The notes under the pieces were generated by a model. That model saw only the letters and a program-made list of their open reading frames with translations, was not told the DNA's origin and made no database searches. From Ptychodera flava (taxonomy: Eukaryota > Hemichordata > Enteropneusta > Ptychoderidae), in assembly GCF_041260155.1 (NCBI RefSeq), contig NC_091942.1, positions 10,495,001-10,559,000 on the forward strand: a DNA stretch of 64,000 bases, given 5' to 3'. Below, piece by piece: positions 11,919 through 24,208 of the stretch (position 1 is its first letter; every line of letters starts with the position of its first letter). Made by a program: the position numbers and the translations under genes.

Positions 11919-14900
11919 TCACTGGCGATTTGAATGTTGTTGGTTGACGTGGGATAATGCTGGACTGAGGAAAGCAAGATGACCTTTAGGGCATTTGTTT
12001 GCATAGTGGCCCTTTTCTCCACACTGTAAAGAAACAAAAGACAAAACACTGGATGTGAGTTCAGTGATCTTTTGATAACAGCTTTAACCCCTGTATCTAT
12101 GACCATGGTTTTAATCAGCCCCTTGAAAATACTGATGTCAGACCAAATTATGAGCAGATGATTTTAATTTGTATTATTCTGCTGAACAACTGCAAATCAG
12201 ATGGTCATGTGACTAACAATGTTTTTCAGGTTGCCAGAATACAAAGTAAGTTTATTTCTTGTAGAACTGATCTGCATATTTTTATATCTCTGATAAATTG
12301 AACTACACACTGCTGTAACAATCTTTATACAAATGGCTTGACCTGGATTAGAATTGTGCAAGAATGGCAATTATTCAAAGTTTAGGGTTTCATGTCATGA
12401 TGTATCCAGTTCATTATTGAGAATACATTGAAAGATGTCTCATAAGGACACTGATATAGGGGTTACCAAAGTGTCTTAAAAAGAAAGGCAAAATAGTTAT
12501 TTGTGGTCGAATTTTATTTGACTTGCCATATTCTGCATGAAAAATCTGTCCGGATTGGAGAGGTGACAGTACATTCAGATTTGACTGACATTGAAATTAA
12601 TATTTTCTCCATCATATATACTGACACACATGATGAATGAGCAACCTGTGGAGGAGATCCAGTTGAAAGAAAGAGATCACTGACTAACCTTGAAGCATGT
12701 GACAGATTCCAGCGGCCTCGGCGCACCTTTGGGCTGGGAATGGTGATGGGAATGCTGCATCCGGTCATCTTGCTGCATCATATGATGCATCGGTGGCGGC
12801 ATTCCCATCACTTGTATCGGCTGTAAATGGAAAATATGACATGGATAAATTCTAGTCAGGTGATGAAGCAGTCACTGGTCATGAGAACAAAACTGTGCAC
12901 AGAGGCGATGTTTCAGCCACAGTCTATTTAAATCACAGCAACACTGGTTGTTGAAAGAAGTACTGGCAATAACCATTAGCCAGCATGCTCGTCTAGTCAA
13001 AACATATCCGGTACGGTGTGACCGCTGAAGTGTCTCAGAGGGGGATGAAGCATAACACTTCCAACCAACATTAGACTTTGTGATCTTAGTATTCACAAAC
13101 TGAACCATACCCATTTCAGAATGGGTGCTGTATTCTTCATGGCCACTGAGGTCATAGATGAGACGTAATCATGACGTAATATGTAAGATAATTTTGTTCA
13201 TGTTTGATGAACCCATTGTTTCCATTCTTCATAGATATGTACTGTGGCTGATCATGTTCTGTGGCTGATCATGTTCTGAAAGCTTATCTACATGTTTAAC
13301 AGTAATACAATTCAAAACGTATATAATCCGAAACTTGACCTCTTTTCAATGCTAATAGCGCTGTTCACGGTTACAGGTTTGTTACTAAATATAGCTGTAC
13401 GCGCGCAACATTGGACAAGCAGCTTGAAATGCGGACAAATTTTATCAATGTTGCATGCGTGGCTGTTTTTGCAGCTTGTACTCTGAGTCGTTAATATGTT
13501 TTTTAGTATTCATTGTTACACTAGCAGTCACCCACTGAGATGTATTTTCGTCGTTCTTGCATGCGTAATTTTCAAAAGCGTTATCTGAAAATGCGGACAA
13601 ATATTTATTTTTGCATATTAATGAGAGAACAGTGACGTAAACTGTGAACAGTCCTATTCTCATTTTGGCATCATTTCCCCCTAAAACACAAACAAATAAT
13701 GCCCTATTGTTTCGTCTGCAACACTGCCCTGCCACTGAATCCTTAGAATTCAAACAATGTGAGAATACATCCTTACTCTTGCTTGTCACATGGCGTTTAG
13801 AAATAAGAGGTGGTCATATTTACCTGTTCACTTGGCGTGACTGGAAACCTGGGACAGTTGATAGCTTTGTGACCCTGTTCTCCACAACTGTGACATGTGA
13901 TGTTGGCCTTCTTCTGTGCTGTGGCTGGATCATTCACCACGGGCAGTTCAAATTTGGGGCTGAGAAACGGTAAGAAGTAGTAAACGACATCATTTGGGCA
14001 GTCCCATCACAGTGGCATGTATGAATCATGGTCTATGCACTCCAAATCATTTCAAATTTAAGGACTTCCAAAGCAACTTTCATTAACCTTTGTAGGTCTG
14101 AAATACCATTTTATGACATAATTTTATGTATCATTTTAACGATATCACTTCTGATCATAACAGCATTGTTGAAAATTATGGATAGATTGTCAATTTTCCA
14201 GAACTTTCAGAGACTCATTTTCATTTTCAAGGACTTTCTGGGACTTTCCAGGAGGCTTTAAAATTCAAGGACTTTGAAGGAGTGTACGCAACCTAATGAA
14301 TATGCATACATGCATGATGATCAATGCCAAGGTGCAAATTTATTTTGCAAGACTTTCATCAACATGGAAAAAACTGTGCCCCTCCTTGTTCAAATCCTCT
14401 GATGCAAAAATTTACAATAGTTTTGGCAATTGAGAGACTTACTGCATGAATTTACAGTTTGGTCCTTCCAAACACAGACCACACAGGTACTGTACACAAA
14501 TAACTCTTCTTGTGTGCCTGTTTCTGCAGTGCGGTCCTGGTAAGGAATTGTTGAAAAACATGAATATTTTAGTGGCAAACGATGGCTGACATGGAAGATT
14601 TCTGTGAGTGTCAGATGAATAACAGGATATTTGCATAAAGGTGCCTTTGTAAAAAGAAATATTTTACAACTCACACATAGATATTAAGCTTATGAAAAAG
14701 TATTTTTCTACTCAGGTAAATGGTGTTTGAACATTCAAGTTTCAGCTATATATTCAGAAAATTTTGAATCCAGCCGTTGTTTTGAGCTCATGAAATTCGA
14801 TGCTGATGTATGTTTGTATCATGCCATTCTGTCATGTGTGTAAATTTGAGGAAAATACGACACTGTAACAAATATGCTCACCGTGTTTGCAGAAACCTCT

Positions 14901-17900
14901 GTCATACCATGGACAGTCTTTGATTTTAGATTCTGGATCTATGTGTAAGAATGGGCACTCTTTGTTGCTACACTGACCTGTCACGGGTAAAACAGAGACA
15001 ACGTTGTTAAGGTACACAAAATACAACTATGAGGGAATGCCCTCATCAAGAGACTTTGTAAAAAAATATAGGCCACACAGTGAGTTATATGTATCTGAAC
15101 TTAGTATATTAAATTCATTGGTACAAAAGTAAGTTTCATGTAAAATAGTAGCGTTAAATAGGTGTTTTTGTTCTAAAATCATTTAAAATATGAGTACATA
15201 TCTTCTTATATTTTGTGCTATCTGTAACCACAGGTGAAACATTATAAAATAATAAAAACTCACTTTTCAAGACAGAGAAGTGTTCACACAGTGGTTTACA
15301 ATAAAAGCTAACCAAAGCTAATGGAGCGCTTACCGAACTTTGAAAAGAAGAAACACTCAGGCATTTTTGTCATGTCATATTCATGGAGAAATTCACACTG
15401 GTCGCCCTTTTTGCAGAGACCTCGGAGCCAATGCTTGCAAACGATACTCCTGTCACCTCGGACATGACGGAATGGACAGCTGCCTCCTTTGCTGCAATCA
15501 CCTCGCTTGAAGAAACTGCATATTGCAGAGCCAGATTCTGAAATGGAAGAAGATGATACATGCAATTACATTCTCCTTTTTGTCTCCTTATCTCCCCGAT
15601 CACCGGGGAAATTGAATACAGTATGTGGTACATGTCAATGAACATGTCTGAGAATGTGAGCAAAAATGTCGATAAGATTTGTCTTGAGTTTAAAAAAAAA
15701 CGGACAATAATCAGGTAACTTTAACAACGACCTCAAACCATTTCAGGTCTTGATCATTTATACTCTATACCCTGTCATCCAATCCTTGGCTAAATATGAC
15801 AAATCATGACAGCAATTATGAAACTTGCAATTATGAAACTTGGTGACGTTTTAATACTGGCAGTTTCTTCTAGATCAAAAGAGGAAGGCAAGCACACTAA
15901 TTATATCATCCCAACATCAAAGGCATGCAGTATGTTACTCTGATAAAATATATAGTACTTCAGAATGCAACACCCTATACGTATCTTAATTCATAATTTC
16001 TGTTGGTTGACTTTTGTTACAGTCAGTAATGAACAGTGATGAAAAATTTTGTTTCTTCTAGTTAACTCACATCATGTAATTCTCTAGACCTTTATTGGCA
16101 AAATATATGCAAATATTCCCAGTAATTCAACTTAAATTATTCAGAATGTAAATTTTTAGTTTCAGAATTTACTTTCTTCTATAGGAAGTTATGATTTTCT
16201 ACATGAGCACATTTTCACAGAAAACAGACTGAAATTCTAGAACTGCTATGGAAGTAATGCAACATTCCTTGTTTGATATTAAATTGCTATTTTTCTTTGC
16301 ATCAGGGTTGTCTAAAACGGGATTCAGAGGGTTGGCCCAGTGCTCTGTTTTTCAAGCAATCTATTCACATATTAATAACCATACCAAAAACAACATTTTC
16401 ACAACTAAACAATATGCAAACTCTGCTTTGTTATGCAGATTTGCCACCACAGTGTGAGTTTCAACCTTTGGAGAACAATGTTTATCATAGTTTCAGTGTG
16501 AATATGGATGTGACTGCTCAATTACAATAGGCTGAAACATTCAGACAGACATCAATATGCAAGATTAAACCATAATATATTGCCGTTATGTACAGCACAT
16601 ACATACTATGTACATTATTTGTACATTCTATGTACATTATTTTTATACACAAATTTTGCACAAGCTTCACAAATATTGACTAATTTCCCACTCATATTTT
16701 TTTTCTATCCTGACCAAAGAGGCAAATAAATTGTTAATAAATAACATAACATGTAAAAGGTCCAAGCATAACTATTCACTTGGAAAAGCCCTTGCCCTTC
16801 ACCTAATTTTTGGTGAATTCCTATTGTTTTAAATGTATGGTAGGACTATATATTAAATTTCTAACAAAAGGTATCAGGGGTGTTAGATTTCAACATTGTT
16901 ATAACGGGGAACAGCTGTGAACAAGATACATATTGACACCCTCAGAAGGTATCAACGCAATGAAATACACAAAGACTATCGATACTTAATTGTTACAGAT
17001 GTTGGTATTTTCTATTGTTCATGAATACAATAAATGATAACAGATTAGTATTGAGTAAATGTGTTCATATTGCATTCTATTGTTTTCTTTCTAACTTGCA
17101 TTGTCATGCAACAATAATTATGGCATTTATTTAGAATTTTAGTCGTTATTATCACCATTTATGTACAACCATGTAACTTGGAGTTTCCTCATTATTGATT
17201 CATTTTCATCATACTTTGCTCACAGAAACTTCAAACTACTTTCTTTCACAATCAAGAATAGACATTCATGTACAAGCGGCAAAGTTCTAGAAATCAACTT
17301 AAATTCACCAATTTGGGCTTAAAAGTGACTGACATTGTTCTCTGCCCTAACTTTTATGGGAAAAAAATGAAATTTGAAGCCTATATATCAAAGCTTTCTT
17401 CACAAATTATCTAACTGTTTACCAGTGGAAATATTCTAATAGCTACACTTCTATATGCACTTCATTCTTCACACTCTTGTACACAGTTAATTAATCTCAG
17501 TGCTGGTAATGGAAACGTAATTCTGAACAGGTTAACAATAGCGCTCAGTACATTTGTGATTCACAGCACAAAACACTATACACAGTACACTCACAATATC
17601 TACAGCCCTTAAAACATAATGTTTGATGTGAATATTGACAGAAAGGAACATCAAAGTATTATGAGAAACGGCAATCTGAGTCTCACTGCTATATTTGAAT
17701 ATATTGTGAAATACAGTGATGTGTACAACTAAATCATAGTATAGTGTCCTGGCTGATGGACTATTTGATGTAAATGGTCAAAATGGCCATTAAAGTTACA
17801 CTTGTGACAGCATACTGATGTGCAATACAACTTGTCAATTGTACGCAACATGTTGTATTGTCCCATAAAATTAACTAGTACATTTGGAGAATACAATGTA

Positions 17901-18665
17901 TCTTCAAAAAAGTAGAAAATTGGAACTGGAGAGTAGAAAATAAGCTACACACAATATAATGAAATCAATACAGGATAGTCACTCCTACTGGGACAATAAA
18001 TCAAGTTATATGTTGACCCTTTGATGACCTCATGAGTACTTAGCAAGGGTATAGCTGAATAATAATGCTGGTTCCAATGTCACATTCTCTGATTAGTATG
18101 CAAAAAATAACTATTTCGTCTGAAATTTTTGACAAGGCATGGTTGTGACAGTTATGAATATGGCATTAAATGGTTCCTACTATTATGTCAAAAACTGTGT
18201 TTTTATGCAGAGCGCAGCAGAAATAAGTAAAGGCATGGACAAGACTTCCTGCCAGACAGTATTACTTTCCCATCTGACAAGTAAGGAAAAGTGTATTTTC
18301 ACCCACTTGGCTTGGTATGTCAACACAGCTTTTGTCAATAAATCATGTTTACAGAATTTTTGTTCTCAGGAGTCTTCCAGCATTTAGCATTTTATAGAAA
18401 AGCACCATGTGGGACATGTTGTGCTTCATAGTTTTCACTAATTTGGCCTAATGATGAAATATCAACTTTGCAGGAACTTTGGCAACAGCAACAAATACAT
18501 GCAGATGCTGAATATAATAACAAAGATATAAATGGACTACCCTATGTCTCAAGTATTACTGTACCTGTAATTTAGGAAATCATGTAAAATATTGCAAAAA
18601 AATTCTACATATATTGAAGAATACAGATGTCCTCGTGGGAAATTAAGTAGCTTGTTATGAATAAA

Positions 18666-18717
<52 letters not shown>

Positions 18718-20474
18718 ATGTAAAAATACTGTTCTTCTTTCGATGTTCAACTCTAACAAACAATACAAATGTACGAGTAAAATCACATAACCGTTCTGCT
18801 GCCTGTGTTAATTGGTAGAAAATATGATTCTTTGAAAGCCGTGTGCAGAACTGTCAAGAACATGAAAATGCACTGTACATGGACCTGAGCATTGAGCGTC
18901 CATGGCAAGCAGGACCAACTAGGAACTACTATTTCATTCTGAAGCGTACGCTGCATGCATGTTAAACAGACACATTCTTAGCCTTCTAAAGTCAAGTCAT
19001 GCAATAGAATTTTCAAGACACCTAGAAAATGATTGTGACACACATCACTTTGATAGACACCATAACTAGCAGGTCATGTGAGTAAGAAACCACGTTTATA
19101 TATCTCTTAACAGGACAAGTTGATAAATATATGTTTATGTACGTTTATGAGGGTTTTCAAATGATCGAGCCTGTGAAGGCTGAATGTGCCTAAAAACTGC
19201 AAGTTTTTAAGTTTTGTTCACATTTCCCTCAAAGAGAATTAAAATCATTTTCTTTCATTTTCCCGAATAAAAAAATGTCATGGGTGACATAAGAGGAATA
19301 AATTACAAAGAATGAACTAATATTTCCAATAGTGTTGATCGCGATTTCGGGTTTGTTACTAAATATAGCTGCACACGCCCGACTTTCGGACAAATATGCT
19401 GAAATTCGGACAAATTTTGTCGTCGTATGCGCGGCTGTTGTTGCAGCTTGTAGTCTCAGTCATCAATTCATACAAATAAGTGTGACACTAAATAGCCATT
19501 CTAACACTCGCAGGTTTTATTTTCGTCGTTTATGCGGACAATGGGGACAAATGTTTATTTATGCATATAAATGAGAGAGAACAGTGACGTAATTTGCGAT
19601 CAGCGCTATTAAAATGGCAACTGTTCCTGATGATGAATCGGTGGAGAAAAATGAGTTTCGATTCTAACAAAATCTGGAGAAGAATTTGAAATATCTAGTG
19701 ATGTCACTGAGATGAATTCTACATTTAATACTTGTAATATTGAACATGTCATGCTTTACTGGTAATAACCAACATGACCTGATAGAGACAGATGTGTAGG
19801 GTTGCTGATTTGCAAGATCTTCTCAGCTTTAAAGATGGAACACCAAATTGTTTTAGAGTTATAAAAATCATCGCTGAAAAGCAAGCAAATGAAGTCTTAT
19901 CTTTCATTCAAAAATGAAACTTCACAATACATCCGCATTGACAGCAAAATACTTCAAATGCTTCTCATTTTTTGGCCGCACCCGAAGTAATTGTAGCCCT
20001 TTGGTCTAATGTTAGGTCATCGGTTCTATATCTGCGGTTCGAGCCACACTACCAAAGAGCAAAGGCTTAAATAACAGGCGTTCGGCTCACTCTATGTACG
20101 ACCCTACATTGCAATCACAAGGCCGTGCACACAGTGAACCGCGAAGCCATAGTCAATGAGCGGCTTCCTAGTTCTGTGAGGAACCGTGGCTTTTTGTCAA
20201 GTTGATTCTTTTATTATCGCCCCGCTTTCAAATCATCTGCAATCCTTTATTAGCAAGAGCAATAAGAACCAAATGTCATATTTTATTGAACGACGACATT
20301 GACAGGTCGCGCTGTTTTCCAAGGATAAACAAGAGGGAAATAGATTATTCAACAAAGCCTGGCAAACTTACTGTCCATTCCCGGGAAGGGCAGAGGTTGG
20401 CTGCCTAACTGCTGCTCTAAAGCTAACTCTATTTCAAAAGTTAGATTCTGGACACTTGCTACTAAATTCTGCAT
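11919..20474 (-). CDS. CPSF4: CPSF4 (CPSF30), cleavage and polyadenylation specificity factor subunit 4
   Basis: CPSF4 is the zinc-finger subunit of CPSF that helps recognise the AAUAAA signal in pre-mRNA 3' processing. Minus-strand exons: 20474-20372 (ATG), 15537-15334, 14977-14882, 14536-14443, 13959-13824, 12820-12689 and 12023-11919 (TGA). The total is 870 bases, 289 residues; human has 269. Every junction is GT-AG and every phase agrees. The N-terminus (ASVQNLTFEIELALEQQLG) matches the human ASVDHIKFDLEIAVEQQLG. Five CCCH fingers follow at residues 41-59, 68-86, 96-114, 124-142 and 148-166. There are then two CCHC knuckles, C188/C191/H196/C201 and C253/C256/H261/C266, with a Met/His-rich linker between them. 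Human CPSF4 has one knuckle, whereas insect CPSF30 has two. Intron 1 is 4.8 kb. The gene is head to head with the arrestin-fold gene. Confidence 0.97.
13354..13658. mobile_element. MITE family A, copy in CPSF4 intron 5
   Basis: Ends AATAGCGCTGTTCACGGTTA and the inverted GTGAACAGTCCTATT bound a 305-bp non-coding element. It contains GGTTTGTTACTAAATATAGC and several GCGGACAAAT motifs. A second copy lies at 19328-19610. Confidence 0.75.
16360..16445. repeat. Dispersed repeat, copy 1
   Basis: The TTAATAACCATAC stretch and the ATATGCAAA stretch that follows, with a TGTTATG block, recur in the same order and spacing at 46705-46790 in PDAP1 intron 3. The full limits were not defined. Confidence 0.45.
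18670..18714. repeat. (AT)n microsatellite
   Basis: An uninterrupted run of about 22 AT dinucleotides lies inside CPSF4 intron 1. Confidence 0.95.
19328..19610. mobile_element. MITE family A, copy in CPSF4 intron 1
   Basis: This 283-bp element has inverted ends AATAGTGTTGATCGCGATT and AATTTGCGATCAGCGCTATT. It shares GGGTTTGTTACTAAATATAGC, TTGCAGCTTGTA and ATGAGAGA...ACAGTGACGTAA with the copy at 13354-13658. Confidence 0.75.
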
Positions 20475-20598
20475 CTTGTCGCGTTACTCTGATCACATTC
20501 AATGGCGAAGAAAATGGGTAAAATAACCACTTTGTAGACGCACACTCAGAATCATAGGTACGTTCTCGATCTCACGCTAGTCGCCTGAACTTTAACCT

Positions 20599-23500
20599 AC
20601 GATGCTGAAGTTATTTTCGTATTCGTTTTCGTATTCGTTTTCGTATTCGTATTCGTATTCGTATTGGAGTCACTGACAAAATTTTTTATTTTTAGTCCAA
20701 ATTTCGTACGTATTATATAAAAGTTCTGTCTTTATAGAACTTAAAGTGCTTTTTATATGACAATATACCAATACTTCAATATTTGAGGATGTAAGTTGAA
20801 AAAGATCCAATCTTTTTAGGCCCTAGATTGAAAGATATCGTTGCTATAATTAGAGGAGAGATTTTTAAAACAAACGGCCAGTACACAGGCACTCCTTAGC
20901 TGGGTAGTCTGTTAAATAGATCGATTTTCGGCTCGATCTATCGATCCCGTAGTCGATATGCGTGCCATTGTAACCAAAATACTCACTAGGTTACAGTGGT
21001 GGGCATACTGACCACGGGATCGATAGATCGAGCCGAAAATCGATCTATTTAGCAGACTACCAAGCTATTAGCGCCTGTGGGCCAGTTGTAGTCTTTGGAG
21101 GAAAGATTTTTTAAACAAACATCATTTTCGTATTCGTATTCGTATTCGTTTTCGTATTAACTTGTATCACAACAAGCAACTTAAACATTCTGTTGACATC
21201 ATTACTATCGATAATGGAAATTTAGCTGACCCGCCTAATTTGACGAGTTGTAAACTTAAAAGGTAATTTTCATGTTTTAAACTGATATCTCTGAGAAAGT
21301 GATCGTCATAACGACAGTGAATGCAGGGCTCAACGTTATCGCTTGCTGCGAAAACGAGCCCTGCCACTCCTTGACGTGTTCTGCTGGGAGTGGGAGCTGG
21401 GATACCAGGTGCTAATTAGAATGGAGATAATTTATGCAAAGAAATTAATTAGTAAATGATGTGTTTGTGTTGATACATGTATAAAGAACCTTATATGTTA
21501 GATTGATGTTCACATGACTTCAAAATATAGGAGGAAAGTGACTTGCAAGTTTTGGCTGCTAGCTTCCACGCCATAGTTTTGGCTGCTAGGTTTTGTCTGC
21601 TAGCTTCAGCTGAGTCCTAAGTCGATGACATGTTATATTTAGACTGCTGTCGCAAAGAGAATATCATCTCATATGATGTGGGAAAGCGTCATAAAAGAAA
21701 ACGAGATGAATAAAATGGTATCATAGGCCTATGTCCCGATGGGTACATTTCCCTAATAAAGATTAAATTAATGTGTGAGCTGTTGTCAGAGTCTTTATTT
21801 CAGTACGGCCCATCTCTTTTTCTTTCCTTGCATTTGCGTCAACTGTCATTGCCAGAACATGTTGATCAACTTGCGTTATGATAAGATACACCAGAATGCA
21901 TGGAAATTAATTTGTATCGCGAAATATCGAGAAATACCTGTATTCTATGATAAATAGACTTCAGCTAGTCTAGTAGCTGTCGCAACTGGCTCGATCGGTT
22001 TCCGTCATTTGTTACTGTGCGATCCAGTTTTAGTGTTACGCAGTTTGCCCCGCTCTTCAACTCCGTTCTGCAGGTCACTCCAAAAACTTCCAGCAGTACT
22101 ATTTTGGGGGACCAATTAAGCCGCTAGCCGGTAGATAGCTACTTTTTTCAACAAAAACTCTGAATAGAAATGCAGCAACTATCAACTTTCGATAGATATT
22201 TTGTGGGCAAGAGAACAAAATTCAAACGTATATGCGCATTTAATCCTAGCTGTGATATCGAAGCGGTACTTGTGGCGTGTATCGAACTCGCTCGGGTCAT
22301 TGAGGTCATCGCCACAGTCCCATCCATGGTCTATTCTCTACTACCTCCATAGTTCTACATAATTGCAGTCGCGCTACCCGGCAGATTTGCCATGATATTT
22401 CAACAAAGTTGCTTGCTATTGAAATCTAGCTGAAAACAAAAACCTTTATGAAACAGGATAATCCAGTACAAGCTTGATGAAATCGATGCTTTGATCTGCT
22501 TTCCAAAGGACGATTTCCGGAAATGGTCTAGCCGGTCACATGCCACTAACGCAAATATTCATTACGCACGTGAACGCATGAAATATGTTGCAGTTACTGG
22601 TTGCTTGTTTTCCCTTGTCAGCTGTATTTTGATGACATTTTATGCTGGGATTATGATTGGTTCAATTGAAATGATGTGACAGCACTAAAACTGCTTCTGA
22701 TACTTGATTGGATTGTAGTAAAATTTATCATTAAATTCATGGGATATTTTGACAGATCATTCAAGATAACATCAGCAGACACATTGGCAGCGCTGTGCAG
22801 TGGAGAGAACGCGCTCAAACCTTTGAGTCATATGCTTATTCAATGCGTATTTTGGGGTCGTGGCCTTTCAGGACAATGCTCCGTGAACACTGAGCGAATA
22901 TATGTTGTATTTGATCACGTATACGGTATGGAGAAATGTCTTGAAAAAAATTCAGTCGCAATCTCATAAAATTTGGTCGCCTATGCGACTGAAAATGGTC
23001 GCTAGTTTGAGCCCTGATTGAATGTAATACATGAATTATCGGTCGGTCCGGTTTTATGTTATTATTGCTCACATCTTTACTCTGAAAGATAAACTACCTA
23101 TTGTCATTGATTTCTGTTACTTTCTCCCCTGTAGCAGCACGTACAACTTTGTCGTAACTTGCAATTTTGTAATTTTTGCCTTACGCACTCCCTGAGTTTT
23201 GTAAAGTATTGTATTGTATTGTTATTATAATTTATTTCAGGTCTACGTAGAGCCATATCAAAATCAAGTAAAATACTTGAAATACAAATTGTAATGGATA
23301 TGATCATTCTAAAGTGAGTCCAAAAGGATGACCGGATATAACAATTTTCACATTTTTTTATTCAGATGGTTGTCCTGGACAATCCCCCGTTCATCATAGC
23401 TTTCAACAGTCACCCGTTTTGCAGCGCCTCACAAAAATCAGCCCTCCCCGCAAAACAATGGTACAGTCCAGGGCAGCTCCTTTGCATCCGCTCTCACGAG

Positions 23501-23870
23501 TCCTATTACTTGGCACTGACCACCTGATTTCGGGGTGCATCCAGCTGCCCGGTCAAGAGACATTGGCAAGCGAAGATGCTGCCTTACCAGATCCCAACCG
23601 ATTTTAAGTATTTTTTTCAAATAAAATTAAGTGAACAAAATTCTTTAAAATCTACAAATGCAAATTTATGTAAATTTAACCAAATTTGGCAGATGAAATT
23701 ACGAATCAAATTATCACAATATTTAAACCTCAGTAAATATCGTATATTGCACGTTTCATACCTGAAACCTGGACTAAAAATAACAATTTCTGTCAGTGAC
23801 TCCAATACGAATACGAATACGAATACGAAAACGAATACGAAAACGAATACGAAAATAACTTCAGCATCGT
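20599..23870. mobile_element. 3.27-kb TIR element with hexamer-repeat ends
   Basis: Left end ACGATGCTGAAGTTA is followed by tandem TTCGTA/TTCGTT hexamers, then GGAGTCACTGACA. The right end is the inverted copy, and similarity extends for roughly 120 bp. Flanks TTTAACCT (20591-20598) and CTTAACCT (23871-23878) agree at 7 of 8 bases and look like an 8-bp target duplication. An extra hexamer run sits at 21125-21160 and a long hairpin at about 20915-21060. No transposase was recognised in any frame, so I read it as non-autonomous. Superfamily is not established; 8 bp would fit hAT or P-like elements. Confidence 0.82.
20915..21060. repeat. Hairpin nested in the 3.27-kb element
   Basis: Arms of about 50 bp around AAATAGATCGATTTTCGGCT and its reverse complement flank a TAACC...GGTTACAGTGG loop. 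A diverged single arm of the same family occurs at about 5590-5690 (GGTTACAGTGGCGAGC, then TCTAGCAGACCACCCAGC). Confidence 0.65.
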
Positions 23871-24208
23871 CTTAACCTTGCGAACAGAATCTTGGGAGCT
23901 GACCCCCTAGTTATTTGATCTTAGTTATTTTAGGGAAGTTGTTCAGCTGCAGTGGTGGATGCATTATCGCACAATGGCAAATGCTCTTCCATATATCTGT
24001 GATCTATATAATGAGTGACATCTTTCTTATATTCTGAAGACTTTGGTGCAAGATGCTTCTGATTTTAGGAGCGTGATTGAATCTTGGCCAGAACTGCAGG
24101 TGGTGATAGCGCAGCTTACAGTGACAGACGCCCTCGGAATATAGTAATGTCAAACCACGAAAGTTCGCAAAGTGCCATTGGCTTGATTTTGCCGTGACAG
24201 CTTCAGAA

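Larger units (their letters stand above)
15538..20371 (-). other. CPSF4 intron 1 (4.8 kb)
   Basis: No exon is supported on either strand. The intron holds an AT microsatellite at 18670-18714, a MITE at 19328-19610, and a segment near 16360-16445 that resembles 46705-46790. Confidence 0.7.
20475..24208. promoter_or_regulatory. CPSF4/arrestin divergent 5' region, split by a transposon
   Basis: CPSF4 starts at 20474 (minus) and the arrestin-fold gene at 24209 (plus). Without the 3272-bp element at 20599-23870 the two start codons would be about 460 bases apart. The residual flanks therefore probably carry the two promoters. This is inferred from geometry. Confidence 0.55.

Noticed and set aside
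20000-20110. tRNA-like or SINE-like segment with GGTTCGAGCC
   Set aside because: A B-box-like string is present, but no cloverleaf or convincing A box could be built.
22170-22970. Open frames inside the 3.27-kb element
   Set aside because: Short, no recognisable transposase motifs, and overlapping in several frames.
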